NCBI GenBank assembly: GCA_016124425.1
Contig: WGNT01000025.1
Location: forward strand, 16,310-80,309
DNA length: 64,000 bases
Source: Cytophagales bacterium
GTDB lineage: Bacteria; Bacteroidota; Bacteroidia; Cytophagales; Cyclobacteriaceae
Direction of reading: 5' to 3'
Shown here: positions 54,927-64,000 of the stretch, piece after piece
Position numbering within the stretch: position 1 is the first letter of the stretch
Layout of the letters: each line of letters opens with the position of its first letter
The notes under the pieces: generated by a model
Seen by the model: the letters and a program-made list of their open reading frames with translations, nothing else
Databases searched by the model: none
What the model was told of the DNA's origin: nothing
Translations under genes and position numbers: made by a program

Positions 54927-55868
54927 ATGAAACATTCAAATCAGTTATTTTTTTACCTTTTGATGGTGACCTTCGTAGGAACCATCGCATCTTGTAATCA
55001 GAAAAAAACGTCGAAAACATCAGACGGACAGGAATACACCTACATTACCGAGGGAACTGAAACCCCTACTAACGGTGATTTTATCATTTACAATCTAGCC
55101 GTAAAAAACTCAAAAGACAGTACCTTTATCTCAACGACCGATCAGGGAATGCCGGGCTACCTGCAATATTATGATTCGCTACCAAAAACCGGTTTTATGG
55201 ACGAGATTTTTCTCAACCTTAAGAAGGGAGATAGCGTCGTTCTTGAGGCAGCGGCGGCGAAAATTTTCGAAAACAACATCCCCCCGTTCCTTGACTCAGC
55301 GGAGAATGTAAAAATTGAAATCGGGGTGGTCGATGTACTGAATGAAGAAAAAACCATGGCGTACTTCAATAACCTGCAAATGAAGGCACAGGAAGACGAA
55401 GCGGCGAAGGCATCAGGACAGCTGGAATTAGAAGCTACAGCCATAGATGACTATGTAAAAGAGAACAACCTAAACGGTACAAAGACCGAGTCTGGACTCT
55501 ACTACGTGATCGAAAAGGAAGGTAGCGGACCCGAAATCGAAGAGGGAGACAGAGCGTCTGTACATTATGCCGGCTACTTGCTAAACGGTAAATTATTTGA
55601 CACGAGTAGAAAAGAAGTTGCCGAAGCTAACAATATCTACAATCCACAACGCGATCAGTCGGGAGGATATGGTCCCTTTGAGCTTCAAGTGGGTGTAGGA
55701 CAGGTAATTCCTGGCTGGGATGAAGGGCTGAGTTTGCTTAAAAAAGGAGATAAAGCCAAATTTATCATACCTTCTCCACTAGCCTATGGCAGTAGAGGTG
55801 CAGGTGCAGATATACCTGCAAATTCCATCTTGATCTTTGACGTAGAGATCATGGATGTGACTAAGTAA
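54927..55868 (+). CDS. FKBP-type peptidyl-prolyl isomerase lipoprotein
   Basis: A 313-residue lipoprotein (lipobox GTIASC). It has two FKBP modules: a degenerate one at about 30-135 (YLQYYDSLPKTGFMDEIFLN) and an intact C-terminal one at about 185-312 (ASVHYAGYLLNGKLFDTS, GQVIPGWDEGLSLLKKGDKA, PSPLAYGSRGAG), with a charged helical linker between. Probably assists folding of exported proteins. Third in line after the PVC-type and FG-GAP genes, ended by a strong terminator. Confidence 0.93.
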   Translation: MKHSNQLFFYLLMVTFVGTIASCNQKKTSKTSDGQEYTYITEGTETPTNGDFIIYNLAVKNSKDSTFISTTDQGMPGYLQYYDSLPKTGFMDEIFLNLKKGDSVVLEAAAAKIFENNIPPFLDSAENVKIEIGVVDVLNEEKTMAYFNNLQMKAQEDEAAKASGQLELEATAIDDYVKENNLNGTKTESGLYYVIEKEGSGPEIEEGDRASVHYAGYLLNGKLFDTSRKEVAEANNIYNPQRDQSGGYGPFELQVGVGQVIPGWDEGLSLLKKGDKAKFIIPSPLAYGSRGAGADIPANSILIFDVEIMDVTK

Positions 55869-55891
55869 TTGTTAACTTCTAAAGAAATAGA

Positions 55892-55926
55892 AAAGTCTGC
55901 ATACACATTGTATGCAGACTTTTTTT
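55892..55926. terminator. Strong bidirectional terminator between FKBP and M28 genes
   Basis: AAAGTCTGCATACA (55892-55905) is perfectly complementary to TGTATGCAGACTTT (55909-55922), a 14-bp stem with a 3-nt loop; A's before and T's after let it serve both convergent genes. Confidence 0.9.
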
Positions 55927-55966
55927 GTTGTTGCTATTCGAATCTGTCAGTTCGTAGAAACGGAAT

Positions 55967-57598
55967 CTATTTTTGATGGTCGCCAAAAACATCCCCGATA
56001 TTCCAAGTTGGTTTTTGCGCAGTTTGGGCAATGGAATAACTAACCAAAAAATTCAGTTGAATATAGGTTTTTGCCCCTGAATAGTTAAAAATACCATCTA
56101 ATCCATCTTGTGGCATGTGATAATATTTCGATCGCCAGGATTTCACCAAAGAGTCAAGATCAAATTTGGGATCATTTGTTTTATTACCATATTTGACATG
56201 CAGGGCAGGAATGTCCTCCAACACAAAACTGTATTGATCACTCCTCACGAATCGAACCTGCTCTGGTTCTGGGTCCCTCTCAAGCTCAAGCCCAAGATAA
56301 TCCCCGGCAAATTGAGCGTGTTGGAGAATACTGGAATGCTCGGCTCCCAATGGTACGAAAGAAAGCAGTGGGGCAATAAATGTGGGCATATCCGTATTTA
56401 CATTGGCGATTATGGACTCTTTGGGAACGGTTGGATTAGCAGCAAAATACGATGATCCCAATAATCCCATTTCTTCAGCAGTCACCATTGCAATCAAAAT
56501 AGATCTTTTTGGTTTTGCCTTACCATCTTGATAAATGCGTGCGATTTCCAGCAGGGAGGCTACTCCGGATGCATTGTCATGAGCTCCGTTATAAATAGAG
56601 TCTCCTTCAATGGGTACGCCGATACCTACGTGGTCAAGATGTGCGGAATGTACCACATACTCATTTTTAAGTTTTTTATCAGAACCGGGTATAAGTCCTA
56701 TTACGTTATGGCTTTCAAATTCATCGTACGTGGATTGGTAGCCTGCTTGCAGTTTGAATGGAAAATCAAATGACGAAGCCTTTTTATTTCTTATATCAGT
56801 TATTACGAGTTCCAAATCTTTATCTGACCCTGCAAAAAATTTTCTAACTAGTTGCTTGTTGCCAACCAATAAAACTGGAAGCTCCCCTTTGGACACACGT
56901 CCATAAACTTCGTTTTTTTCTGAATTGAAAGCGACATTTAATTCCACAAAGCGATTTGGATTTGTAGAAGGAAGGGCATTAAGATTAATAAATACGGCCC
57001 CAATTGCACCTTTTGAAAATGCTGTACTGACTTTATTTCCAAGGCTAGAATAATGAGCTGTAAGTGTTGAAGGTAGGCCATCAGGAACACCGGACATCAG
57101 CACAACTATCTTCCCATTAGCATCAATAGTAGAATAATCGGAGTAAATCTCCGGAATATCCACCCCGTATCCAACAAATGCCAAAGTGGCGTCTACTTCT
57201 GAATGAGGTTTTATTGGATTTGGGACAGGTGAGAAGTCCCTGCCTAGAACTAAAGTGTCCAACTTACCCGCGTTGTCTTTAATTAACGCAAAAACGCTAT
57301 TTTCCACAACAGACGCCTTCCGCAAAATCAATTTTTGCCGATAATCACCGTTATCACCAAGAGGAAGCAAACCCAAGTCCTTGTACTGATTGATCACGTA
57401 TTCAACTGCTAATTCATAGCCTTCGGTTCCCGGAAGTCTGCCTTGTAACTTATCGTCAGCCAAATAAGCTATGTGTGATCGAATGATTAGTGTATCTATT
57501 GAATTCAACGCCTTATGAACAGCATTTGAAATCTTTGTTTCTTGAGCGAATACCTGCAAACTTATTAAACTAATCAGCAACAAAAGGATCTTCTTCAT
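55967..57598 (-). CDS. M28-family zinc aminopeptidase with PA domain
   Basis: An exported 543-residue peptidase; the signal peptide ends at LISLQVFAQ. A protease-associated insert (about 110-250; GKIVVLMSGVPDG, GAIGAVFINLNALP) is followed by the M28 core with zinc ligands in SAHLDHVGIG, GAHDNASGVASLLE and TAEEMGLLGSSYFA, and a late acidic/His region YHMPQDGLDG. Releases N-terminal amino acids from peptides in the periplasm. Monocistronic and convergent with the FKBP gene. Confidence 0.93.
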   Translation of the reverse strand: MKKILLLLISLISLQVFAQETKISNAVHKALNSIDTLIIRSHIAYLADDKLQGRLPGTEGYELAVEYVINQYKDLGLLPLGDNGDYRQKLILRKASVVENSVFALIKDNAGKLDTLVLGRDFSPVPNPIKPHSEVDATLAFVGYGVDIPEIYSDYSTIDANGKIVVLMSGVPDGLPSTLTAHYSSLGNKVSTAFSKGAIGAVFINLNALPSTNPNRFVELNVAFNSEKNEVYGRVSKGELPVLLVGNKQLVRKFFAGSDKDLELVITDIRNKKASSFDFPFKLQAGYQSTYDEFESHNVIGLIPGSDKKLKNEYVVHSAHLDHVGIGVPIEGDSIYNGAHDNASGVASLLEIARIYQDGKAKPKRSILIAMVTAEEMGLLGSSYFAANPTVPKESIIANVNTDMPTFIAPLLSFVPLGAEHSSILQHAQFAGDYLGLELERDPEPEQVRFVRSDQYSFVLEDIPALHVKYGNKTNDPKFDLDSLVKSWRSKYYHMPQDGLDGIFNYSGAKTYIQLNFLVSYSIAQTAQKPTWNIGDVFGDHQK

Positions 57599-57762
57599 AG
57601 TTTGAGCTATTTATTAGCATTTGATAGGGGTAAAATAAAGTTAAATTTATAAATACTCTCAACTCCGGAATAAATAAAGAGGAATTAGCAAATTTTCCCA
57701 CACAAATAACAGGGAAGAGGATGAGTTTATATGCTGGAAGCTAAATATGAAATGTATAAATA

Positions 57763-59154
57763 TTACTTTAGTAAATAAAGATACAACGCACTAGGTCCAG
57801 GCAGCGGTTCGGGGTGGGGTCTATCCCTGTTTTGGGATAAGGTTTCCCACTTTAATAAATAAGTCGTTTCATCTTCTGACCCACCTTTGTCTACGGCAGT
57901 CCTCACCAAAAGACCCGGAAAATCTCCTTCCGGCTTATGTTCAGCGATAAAGGAAGCAGGTTTTAACACCTCACCAATGGGATTGAATTGCTCATCCAAC
58001 AGGATCGTACCTTCCCCATATTTAACATGAGAATAGCCTAATTCATACCTGCCGTCCGAGCGCCGCTTAAATTCACCCAGCCTGACTTCGAAAACGATGC
58101 TGCCTCTCCCAGAAAACTCCCAGCGGTAATCCCAATCCGTCACCTGCTTTGTTTCCCAAGACCCGTTCTGAATCCAGGTGACATAAAACTGAAGATTGCC
58201 AGCCTCATCATATTTATGAAAAGCCATTATCGGATCGAATGCTTCATCTAATACCAACTTCGCCGCTAAATTAATAATCCCTCCACCTGTAGGTACCGGG
58301 GCTACAATCACCGACTTTTGATCAAAGGTAATCGGTACCGCAACCTGTTCTCCAAACGCATTGTACCAAGTTTTCATATCCGGGCTTTTGATGTAGGAAA
58401 GGTCGTGGTTTGTTTCACAATCCGGTGTATCCCTCCATACCCAGTACATATGGTACCATCCGTCTTCCAACAGCTTTGGTTGGGACGCATAAGCGTTCAT
58501 TAAACCCTGACCATCGGTAAGCGACGAGCCAAGCAATCTTTCCCATTCCTGTGTATCCGTATTATACAAATTGTATATCTCGTTGCCATTACCACTGCCC
58601 CCGTCCCGATAGTGAAAAATCAGGTCTCCTTCCTTAGTCGTCATGAAATTGGGGTAGGTACAGCGGGATTCGTTAGATCCTACCATGCCTTCCTCTTGTA
58701 CCAAGGTCGTTATGTCGTTTGGCTCCGTCGATTTAAAATAGGTCAATGGATGGACATGCATGTTACCGGATAAATGGATATACCCTTCTTTATCGACACC
58801 GAAGGTTACGGAGTTATGACTGTCCCAATTGAGAATGGTACTGGTACCCTTTCCCACTTCACGGTCAAATGCAGGAAGTGTAAAAAGTTGAAATTCGTTA
58901 GCAGTCAGGTCGCGCTGCCCCACCGTCATGTGCCGGTCTTTATTATAGTAGGCGATGTATTGTCGATCACCATGGGTAAGCAAGGTGAATCCTACCGGAT
59001 GTCCGGACCATACGCTATCTACAAAGATCTGCTGTTTGATCAGTTTTCGTTGATCCCGTTCGTCAACAATGGTAGGGCCGTCCGTCACCCGAGGTCTACA
59101 GGCAACAAATAGCATTAATAATGCGATACATGGTACAAAGATTCGGTGTGACAT
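57763..59154 (-). CDS. BNR-repeat lipoprotein, possible PL24/PL25-like (ulvan lyase-type) enzyme
   Basis: A 463-residue lipoprotein (lipobox MLFVAC) of the BNR_4 family, a seven-bladed propeller. Key segments are ILNWDSHNSVTFGVDKEGYI with HLSGNMHVHPLTYFKS, then ESRCTYPNFMTTKEGDLIFH and YRDGGSGNGNEIYN. The same 'DSHN...HLSGNMH..PL.YF...YP.F' arrangement occurs in ulvan lyases of PL24/PL25, where His, Arg and Tyr in these blocks catalyse beta-elimination, so a uronic-polysaccharide lyase is plausible. It lies 70 bases after the alpha-galactosidase-like gene on the same strand. Confidence 0.75.
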   Translation of the reverse strand: MSHRIFVPCIALLMLFVACRPRVTDGPTIVDERDQRKLIKQQIFVDSVWSGHPVGFTLLTHGDRQYIAYYNKDRHMTVGQRDLTANEFQLFTLPAFDREVGKGTSTILNWDSHNSVTFGVDKEGYIHLSGNMHVHPLTYFKSTEPNDITTLVQEEGMVGSNESRCTYPNFMTTKEGDLIFHYRDGGSGNGNEIYNLYNTDTQEWERLLGSSLTDGQGLMNAYASQPKLLEDGWYHMYWVWRDTPDCETNHDLSYIKSPDMKTWYNAFGEQVAVPITFDQKSVIVAPVPTGGGIINLAAKLVLDEAFDPIMAFHKYDEAGNLQFYVTWIQNGSWETKQVTDWDYRWEFSGRGSIVFEVRLGEFKRRSDGRYELGYSHVKYGEGTILLDEQFNPIGEVLKPASFIAEHKPEGDFPGLLVRTAVDKGGSEDETTYLLKWETLSQNRDRPHPEPLPGPSALYLYLLK

Positions 59155-59224
59155 AGTTAGCGTTTTTTTGACTTACGGATAAATGTTTTGATTGACAGTG
59201 GACGCAAAGGCTAGAGAAACTAAG

Positions 59225-62011
59225 CTACTGTTTCAATATATAATACACATGTCCTTTGGCAGGTATCTCTACATCGAGATCCACCATATAGTCTCTTGCA
59301 ATTGGAAGTTGCTGGGAGGTCCCCTCAGCGTTTATTACCGAGACTGTTTTGCCAAGACCTGTATAATAGACGGGAACCCTAATGGTTCGGGTAATCGCTG
59401 TGGTTAGTGGATTATAGAGCATAAGCAACCCCTTTTCCTCTCCTTGCGGATTGACATGTAGCAAGCCGTCCCAATCTCTTCCATCTGGTCTTCGGAGATG
59501 GATAATATCAGCATCTAGGATCTCGCGGTGGGCCTTGTAAAAGGAAACCCAATGCTCCACCGTTTTTTTAGTAATTTCACTATCGTAAAGTCTTGGACCT
59601 CGGTAGCAAGCCTGAACGCCAGCACCGAATAGATTTGCCATCCGTTGCGAATAGTGGTCGAGGTGGTCCTCTAAAGGTTCTATGGTCGCCGCTGCACCGC
59701 CGCCATGATATTCCGTTAGCGGCACAAACATCCATCCCATACTTGGTGTCTTTGTCCAAGTCCCGTCATAAATATTCTGCCGTTCAATGATTTCCTGTTG
59801 CTCTCTCGGTAGCGACCAATTTACCTCCCGATAGCCCATGGCTATTTTGGATGAACCGTTCATAAAGTACCAATCCGGGACATTGAGATAGATCCCCTCC
59901 GACCGGCACCAAGCATATAAGTCACTTATAATCCGGTGTTGGTTCCATTGGGAGTCTTCCAGTCCCCTATGGCCAGGGTGATCATGGGAAGCACAAATGT
60001 CTCCGGGATAGTTCCCATCATGCTCAATGATATCCAAACCGGTATGTACATACATCTCCTTGATCTTTTTAAAATAGTCCAGCCCCCAGGCAGAAGCAAG
60101 GCAGGGAGAATTGCCGTATTTGGCGACACCACCTGGCTTGCCAGTGGCAGGATTGATGATGTCATGTTCCTCACTGATAGACCTACTGGCCAACAGCGAA
60201 TACCCTCCCAAAGCAATACCCTTCCCGTGGGCATAATCGGCCAATTCTTTCATTTTTTCATAATAAATCGCATCGCCAGTTTCCATATTAAAGCCGCTGC
60301 CAAACGTCATAATCACCATTTCAAATCCTACCTCCGCACATTGGTCAATGGCCAGTTTGACCGATTCGGGATCGGCGTTACGGACATGCATGAGGATGGG
60401 ATTTTCCGTCACCCATGGTGATACCGTTCGATACATCTTGCGGGTAGCCAACCCATTTCGTTCTTTATCAAAAGAGTCGAAAAACAACTCCCATGTGCGG
60501 AAGGATGAAAACGAACCGTCGGGCGGAACTACTTGGGATGGACCTAAGCGCGGATGCACCTCCAACAATACAGGGGCTTCAAGGGCATAATTAACCTGTG
60601 AGGTATAAGTCGGATCCGCTTTCCAATGCACAGTACTTTTGTTGGATTCCCTATTGCCCATAGACCCGAAAGCGAAATCCGTTTCCACATGAATGTTTGG
60701 CAGTTGCCATCGTTCCTCGCCCTCCACACTGGATTCCCCTTCGACGATCGCCAAGACTTCACTTACAAACCTGTCAACTACAATGGTATCAGGGGAATTA
60801 TTTTGAAAGGTAATCCATTTAGACATAAGCGGCAACCCATCGTACAAAGCAAAGTGGACGTTAACTTCGGCCTCGCCAAGAAGGGTGGACGTCGCCGGTT
60901 GTACCAACCCTCCAAAAATCTGCAGCTGTTCCACTTTTCCCCGCTCTGTTTTTCCCAAACCATTTCCATCACTTCCTCCACCGGAGGGATCTGTTTTACC
61001 CACCCGCAACGAAGACGGCCTGCCTGATATCGGAACCTGTACAAGGTCGATCCAAACCGAACCATCCTCAGATACAGAACCAACCAAGCTCTCTTCCTGA
61101 AGCTCAAGTTTGAGGAAGTAGGCACGACCAGGCTCGATTTTTCCAAGTTCCCGCTCCTCCTTACCATCCCAAAAGCCTATTGTTCCCTTTCCGGGTTGGA
61201 GGTTAATCTTTCTATTTGTGTCGCCAAAAACAAGCACTAAGCCAGCACCCCAGCTGCTGCTTTTGTCGGTACCGGGATTAATCCTAGCGATCACGCGATG
61301 TGCAGTTGAGGGAAACGGCCGCTCCGCATAGACGGCTGCCTGTTCGTCTGCCATGATCTCGCCAGGCTTGCCCTCATTGATAAAGGAATTTCTGGGATTT
61401 CCTTTACTGGCATACAGTTTCCAGCCAAGATCTAGTTTGGTGAAATTATCCGCAAAAAGCAACTCCATCTCCTGTAATTTACCTGTCGGGGAAGGGGATG
61501 TAAACCTGACTACAAGCTCCTTTCCTTTTGGTGGCCAAGCCGCATCGGTTGACAACCATTCGGGCCGCTTTTTCCATTCCATCCTTGGGGAAATATCCCG
61601 AACTTCATAGCTGGTAAATTGAAACGCGTCCGGATCATTTCGCATCTCATCGATCCATTCATCCAACAGGTAGTTTTGAATGGGTTGCCCAAGCAGACCT
61701 CCCACGTCAATGTCCTGGCCGTCGAGGGTGATTTTAGCTTCAGGTTTGACCGCCCTAAGATAAGCTTCATTGGTGACCAAATTGGTCAGTCCAACTGTAG
61801 CAAAATTGGGTGAAATCCGGAATCTCCTTTCCAGTAGACCATTTGAAATCGTGAGTTCGCCGCTTTCTTCAGAAAAGTTGACCGAAGCGGAATAGGGTTC
61901 TCCGTTGATAAGCCAATCCAAGGACTGCATATCATTAAGAGGTGGTGAACACGCAACGAGGCAAATCGAAAGAACAAGCAGTGAGCGCAAGCAACATTGT
62001 TTCATATTCAA
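59225..62011 (-). CDS. Alpha-galactosidase-like (GH-D clan) lipoprotein
   Basis: A 928-residue lipoprotein (lipobox ICLVAC). The N-terminal beta-supersandwich region reads SGELTISNGLLERRFRISPN. An insert with a laminin/LamG-like feel at about 225-370 (FYLKLELQEESLVGSVSEDG is approximate to AYFLKLELQEE; SVWIDLVQ) follows, and then a TIM barrel about 520-850 with CAEVGFEMVIMTFGSGF, GLDIIEHDGNYPGDICASHD and GIYLNVPDWYFMNGS. The Asp in IIEHDGNYPG is a candidate nucleophile. Related to GH36/GH97-type enzymes but I cannot fix a family number. Probably upstream in one operon with the BNR-type gene; likely trims side chains of the same polysaccharide. Confidence 0.65.
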   Translation of the reverse strand: MNMKQCCLRSLLVLSICLVACSPPLNDMQSLDWLINGEPYSASVNFSEESGELTISNGLLERRFRISPNFATVGLTNLVTNEAYLRAVKPEAKITLDGQDIDVGGLLGQPIQNYLLDEWIDEMRNDPDAFQFTSYEVRDISPRMEWKKRPEWLSTDAAWPPKGKELVVRFTSPSPTGKLQEMELLFADNFTKLDLGWKLYASKGNPRNSFINEGKPGEIMADEQAAVYAERPFPSTAHRVIARINPGTDKSSSWGAGLVLVFGDTNRKINLQPGKGTIGFWDGKEERELGKIEPGRAYFLKLELQEESLVGSVSEDGSVWIDLVQVPISGRPSSLRVGKTDPSGGGSDGNGLGKTERGKVEQLQIFGGLVQPATSTLLGEAEVNVHFALYDGLPLMSKWITFQNNSPDTIVVDRFVSEVLAIVEGESSVEGEERWQLPNIHVETDFAFGSMGNRESNKSTVHWKADPTYTSQVNYALEAPVLLEVHPRLGPSQVVPPDGSFSSFRTWELFFDSFDKERNGLATRKMYRTVSPWVTENPILMHVRNADPESVKLAIDQCAEVGFEMVIMTFGSGFNMETGDAIYYEKMKELADYAHGKGIALGGYSLLASRSISEEHDIINPATGKPGGVAKYGNSPCLASAWGLDYFKKIKEMYVHTGLDIIEHDGNYPGDICASHDHPGHRGLEDSQWNQHRIISDLYAWCRSEGIYLNVPDWYFMNGSSKIAMGYREVNWSLPREQQEIIERQNIYDGTWTKTPSMGWMFVPLTEYHGGGAAATIEPLEDHLDHYSQRMANLFGAGVQACYRGPRLYDSEITKKTVEHWVSFYKAHREILDADIIHLRRPDGRDWDGLLHVNPQGEEKGLLMLYNPLTTAITRTIRVPVYYTGLGKTVSVINAEGTSQQLPIARDYMVDLDVEIPAKGHVYYILKQ

Positions 62012-62612
62012 GCAGAAAATCAGGTAAATTCAACCTAAAATTAGGTGAAAATTACTTTCTCACAATGTTTTTTACACAAACAACAACATGTACGTAGATA
62101 GTATACCAAATATTGCGTTGGTGTTTTTGATGTGGAGAATAAACGCCTCAAAAAATTATCTAGTACCTGATGTCCAATTAAATCAAAGCATGTATCAAGG
62201 TAAGAAGAAAGGAGTAAGGTTAAATCTAGGTGCGTTTTGGGGCTTCCAAAAAAATTCTAATAAGTTATGCTTTTGTTCAATGCTACATTTCCAGCATTTG
62301 ATCCCAACAAAATTCAACGATTGTTCCACTTTAATTAATTTAACCTTCAAAGCCAATTTAGAAATAGAGCCAGTAGAGAACACGGAGGTAACACAGATGA
62401 CAAAGAGGATTTTTAAGTAAAACTTTGTGCTCTTTGTGCCTTCTTTGTGTCCTTCGTGGTCTTTTTAGCTAGATCTGGAATTGATTGAATATTCTATGGC
62501 GTCGGGTTTTCTCTTAAGAATAGCTTGGCATCTTGATAGTTCATAGATTTCGATTAATGAATAAGTGCCCAGTTCTATAAATCTATTTTAAAGAACGGCA
62601 TGTTGGCCCTTC
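62012..62612. other. Gene-free gap containing a palindromic repeat
   Basis: A forward frame at 62088-62420 crosses the repeat described separately and has no domain signal, so I do not call it. Just upstream of the minus-strand lipoprotein gene lies ACCTAAAATTAGGT (about 62034-62047), a near-palindrome that may be an operator. Confidence 0.45.
62379..62466. repeat. Imperfect palindromic intergenic repeat
   Basis: The left part AACACGGAGGTAACACAG and ATGACAAAGAGGA are imperfectly inverted in the right part ACTTTGTGCTCTTTGTG and CTTCTTTGTGTCCTTCGTGG. The 'TTTGTGTCCTTCGTGGT' sequence is familiar as a dispersed intergenic repeat in many genomes (from memory). No transposase is nearby. Only one copy was seen in this window. 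Confidence 0.5.
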
Positions 62613-63608
62613 TCAGACAACCCTAGTGTCCGTCTGCCAAAGATCCGCATTCTCTCCTAACACATCCTTTAGCTGCTCTGTGATTTCGTTTAACCTGTCA
62701 AGGGTATCCACCGAAAGGTTAATTTTGAGCGTCTCCATATTTTTCCGTACCTGTGCAGGGTTTCTCCCCCCCACTATCACACCTCCTACACCTTCTTGTG
62801 CCAAAAGCCAAGCCAAACTCAGGCCTTCCATAGAAACACCCAACTCTACAGCTACATCCTGAATAGCCCGGATTGTTTTGAAGGTAAGCTCCTCGCAACC
62901 TTTGTCTTGATGTCTTGAATGAGGTCTGTCTTTGGTAAAGTGGCGGGTCCTCGCCCTGTCATCCGGCACGTCCTCCGCAGAGGTGAATTTTCCCGTAAGC
63001 AAGCCTTGCATGATAGGAGAATAACAGAGTACAGGAATCCTGTCTTCCATACATTTCGGAAGGATACGATACTCAATCGCCCTAAAAAGAAGGTTATAAG
63101 CCATTTGGTTACTACTTACTTGATAGCCAAATGTTTTACATTCAGCCAAACTTTTTTCGCCAAAATTGGAAACCCCATATGCCCGGATTTTACCCGACTG
63201 CTTCAATTGGTCCAACGCCCCCAAGGTATCCGACAACGGTATCACAGGGTTAGGCCAGTGGAGTTGATAGAGATCGATATAGTCTGTCTGTAGGTTTTTC
63301 AATCCGCGTTCACATGCCTTAATCACCTTCTCTGGTGCAAAATCCTGTGGTCCAACCTTTGACGCAATAATGATATGAGACCGTTCGCCTTTCAATGCCT
63401 TTGCTAGCATGTTTTCCGAGGACCCATTGCCGTATGCCTCCGCCGTATCGAAACAGGTAATACCAGCATCGTAGGCCTCCTTAATTGCTGCTAGGGAATC
63501 ACGCTCTTCTTGATGGCCCCAATTGAATCCGCCGACAATGGCCCAACAGCCAAAAATCATCCGGGAAATTTCAAAATCAGTATGGGGTAATTTGATCTTC
63601 GTGTTCAT
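62613..63608 (-). CDS. Aldo/keto reductase
   Basis: A 331-residue cytoplasmic NADPH-dependent TIM-barrel oxidoreductase. The catalytic tetrad is visible: Asp and Tyr in CFDTAEAYGNG, Lys in IIASKVGPQD and His in YQLHWPNP. The C-terminal cofactor part has AWLLAQEGVGGVIVGGRNP. Likely reduces or oxidises a sugar or aldehyde; its place beside exported glycan enzymes suggests sugar metabolism. CAAATATA at 63650-63657 (TATATTTG on the minus strand) is a possible -7 element 42 bases upstream, though without a clear -33 TTG. Confidence 0.92.
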   Translation of the reverse strand: MNTKIKLPHTDFEISRMIFGCWAIVGGFNWGHQEERDSLAAIKEAYDAGITCFDTAEAYGNGSSENMLAKALKGERSHIIIASKVGPQDFAPEKVIKACERGLKNLQTDYIDLYQLHWPNPVIPLSDTLGALDQLKQSGKIRAYGVSNFGEKSLAECKTFGYQVSSNQMAYNLLFRAIEYRILPKCMEDRIPVLCYSPIMQGLLTGKFTSAEDVPDDRARTRHFTKDRPHSRHQDKGCEELTFKTIRAIQDVAVELGVSMEGLSLAWLLAQEGVGGVIVGGRNPAQVRKNMETLKINLSVDTLDRLNEITEQLKDVLGENADLWQTDTRVV

Positions 63609-63731
63609 AATGGAGCGCTTAAATTAAAACAAGGTCACTTCGGTGTGTACAAATATAGCGGATACCGCTTAAAAAGGTGGTTAAAGCGAATGGTTGCAGC
63701 GATTTTTTATAAACAAGCAACCTGATCGTTG

Positions 63732-64000
63732 CTATTTATTCATACTCATCAGGAAGCCGGCGATAAAAGCAGCCTGTTTGGACCGAACATCATCCCCATA
63801 ATGAACGTGATCGATAAAAAGATCATCCCCCAGATTCCGGGTGAATTGAAATAAGTCAATAATCGGTACCTGTCTGGAACGGAATATCGTATCTGCAGCA
63901 GCGTTGTAGGCTTCCAAATCCGCCGCAAACCTGTGAAAACTTTGCTGCCTGCTATTATGCTGTGCATCATCCACAGGGGTTGTCCTTATCCAGATCAATT
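63732..64000 (-). CDS. SGNH/GDSL hydrolase, C-terminal part only
   Basis: The gene begins beyond base 64000; about 88 C-terminal residues are visible. IWIRTTPVDDAQHN, then VPIIDLFQFTRNLGDDLF and the catalytic Asp-His pair in IDHVHYG, mark the end of an SGNH hydrolase (esterase/deacetylase). The apparent TTG start at 63998 is an artefact of the window edge. Possibly a carbohydrate esterase, given the neighbours. Confidence 0.8.
   Translation of the reverse strand, partial: LIWIRTTPVDDAQHNSRQQSFHRFAADLEAYNAAADTIFRSRQVPIIDLFQFTRNLGDDLFIDHVHYGDDVRSKQAAFIAGFLMSMNK

Noticed and set aside
62088-62420. Forward frame of 110 codons
   Set aside because: It runs through the intergenic palindromic repeat and shows no protein-like features.
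1-64000. CRISPR array, IS element or rRNA operon
   Set aside because: No regularly spaced repeats, transposase frame with flanking inverted repeats, or rRNA-like sequence was seen on reading through the window.

Overview
The window looks like chromosomal DNA of a member of the Bacteroidota, most likely a marine-type Cytophagales/Cyclobacteriaceae relative. The evidence is a SusC/SusD pair, many signal peptides and lipoboxes of Bacteroidota type, promoters of the TTG-N20-TAnnTTTG class, weak or absent Shine-Dalgarno sequences, an M56/BlaR1-TonB fusion, and a CE15, heparinase, FG-GAP and PVC-type cytochrome gene content. The species assignment is inference; no rRNA is present.

Layout. 1-4.7 kb: end of a SusC/SusD glycan-uptake operon, closed by a terminator. 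4.8-14 kb: a repair and stress block with NHEJ genes ku-ligD on the minus strand, then a small exported peptide, a GH13 alpha-glucan enzyme overlapping a topoisomerase IB, and a large HPII-type catalase. 14.2-18.4 kb: three overlapping genes (SbnA-like PLP synthase, HpyO-like FAD/NAD-binding protein, Y4yA-like PLP decarboxylase) that look like an uncharacterised diaminopropionate or diamine route. 18.5-25.2 kb: CsbD, a dense set of two-component proteins (two kinases, two single-domain regulators and an NtrC-type sigma-54 activator), an unlisted 50-residue Lmo0937-type membrane protein and a candidate small RNA. 25.4-30.0 kb: minus-strand YetF/DUF421 protein, small membrane protein, FAD oxidoreductase and heparinase II/III-like lyase. 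30.2-32.5 kb: LolD-like ATPase, sucC, tRNA-Arg(TCG).

32.5-35.5 kb is an accessory patch at the 3' side of tRNA-Arg: an integrase killed by one in-frame stop, a fragment of a phage tail tape-measure gene fused behind another truncated frame, and an AT-rich two-gene unit (45-residue ribbon-helix-helix protein overlapping a 217-residue unknown) that resembles a toxin-antitoxin or defence module. 35.7-41.1 kb returns to housekeeping: VOC protein, F420-reductase-like NADP oxidoreductase, a P-type ATPase and FbaB aldolase.

41.9-45.1 kb: BlaI/BlaR1-type pair in which the protease carries three TonB C-terminal domains and a SusC-plug-like tail. 45.3-47.6 kb: glucuronoyl esterase (CE15) plus a Tat-signal mannonate dehydratase, under a promoter overlapped by a perfect inverted repeat. 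47.8-55.9 kb: DUF4301, DUF1080, PVC-type haem-binding dehydrogenase, FG-GAP propeller and FKBP isomerase. 56-64 kb, minus strand: M28 peptidase, BNR-type (ulvan-lyase-like) propeller, alpha-galactosidase-like lipoprotein, aldo/keto reductase and the end of an SGNH hydrolase. The overall metabolic theme is breakdown of uronic-acid-rich polysaccharides, with oxidative/DNA-damage survival genes alongside.
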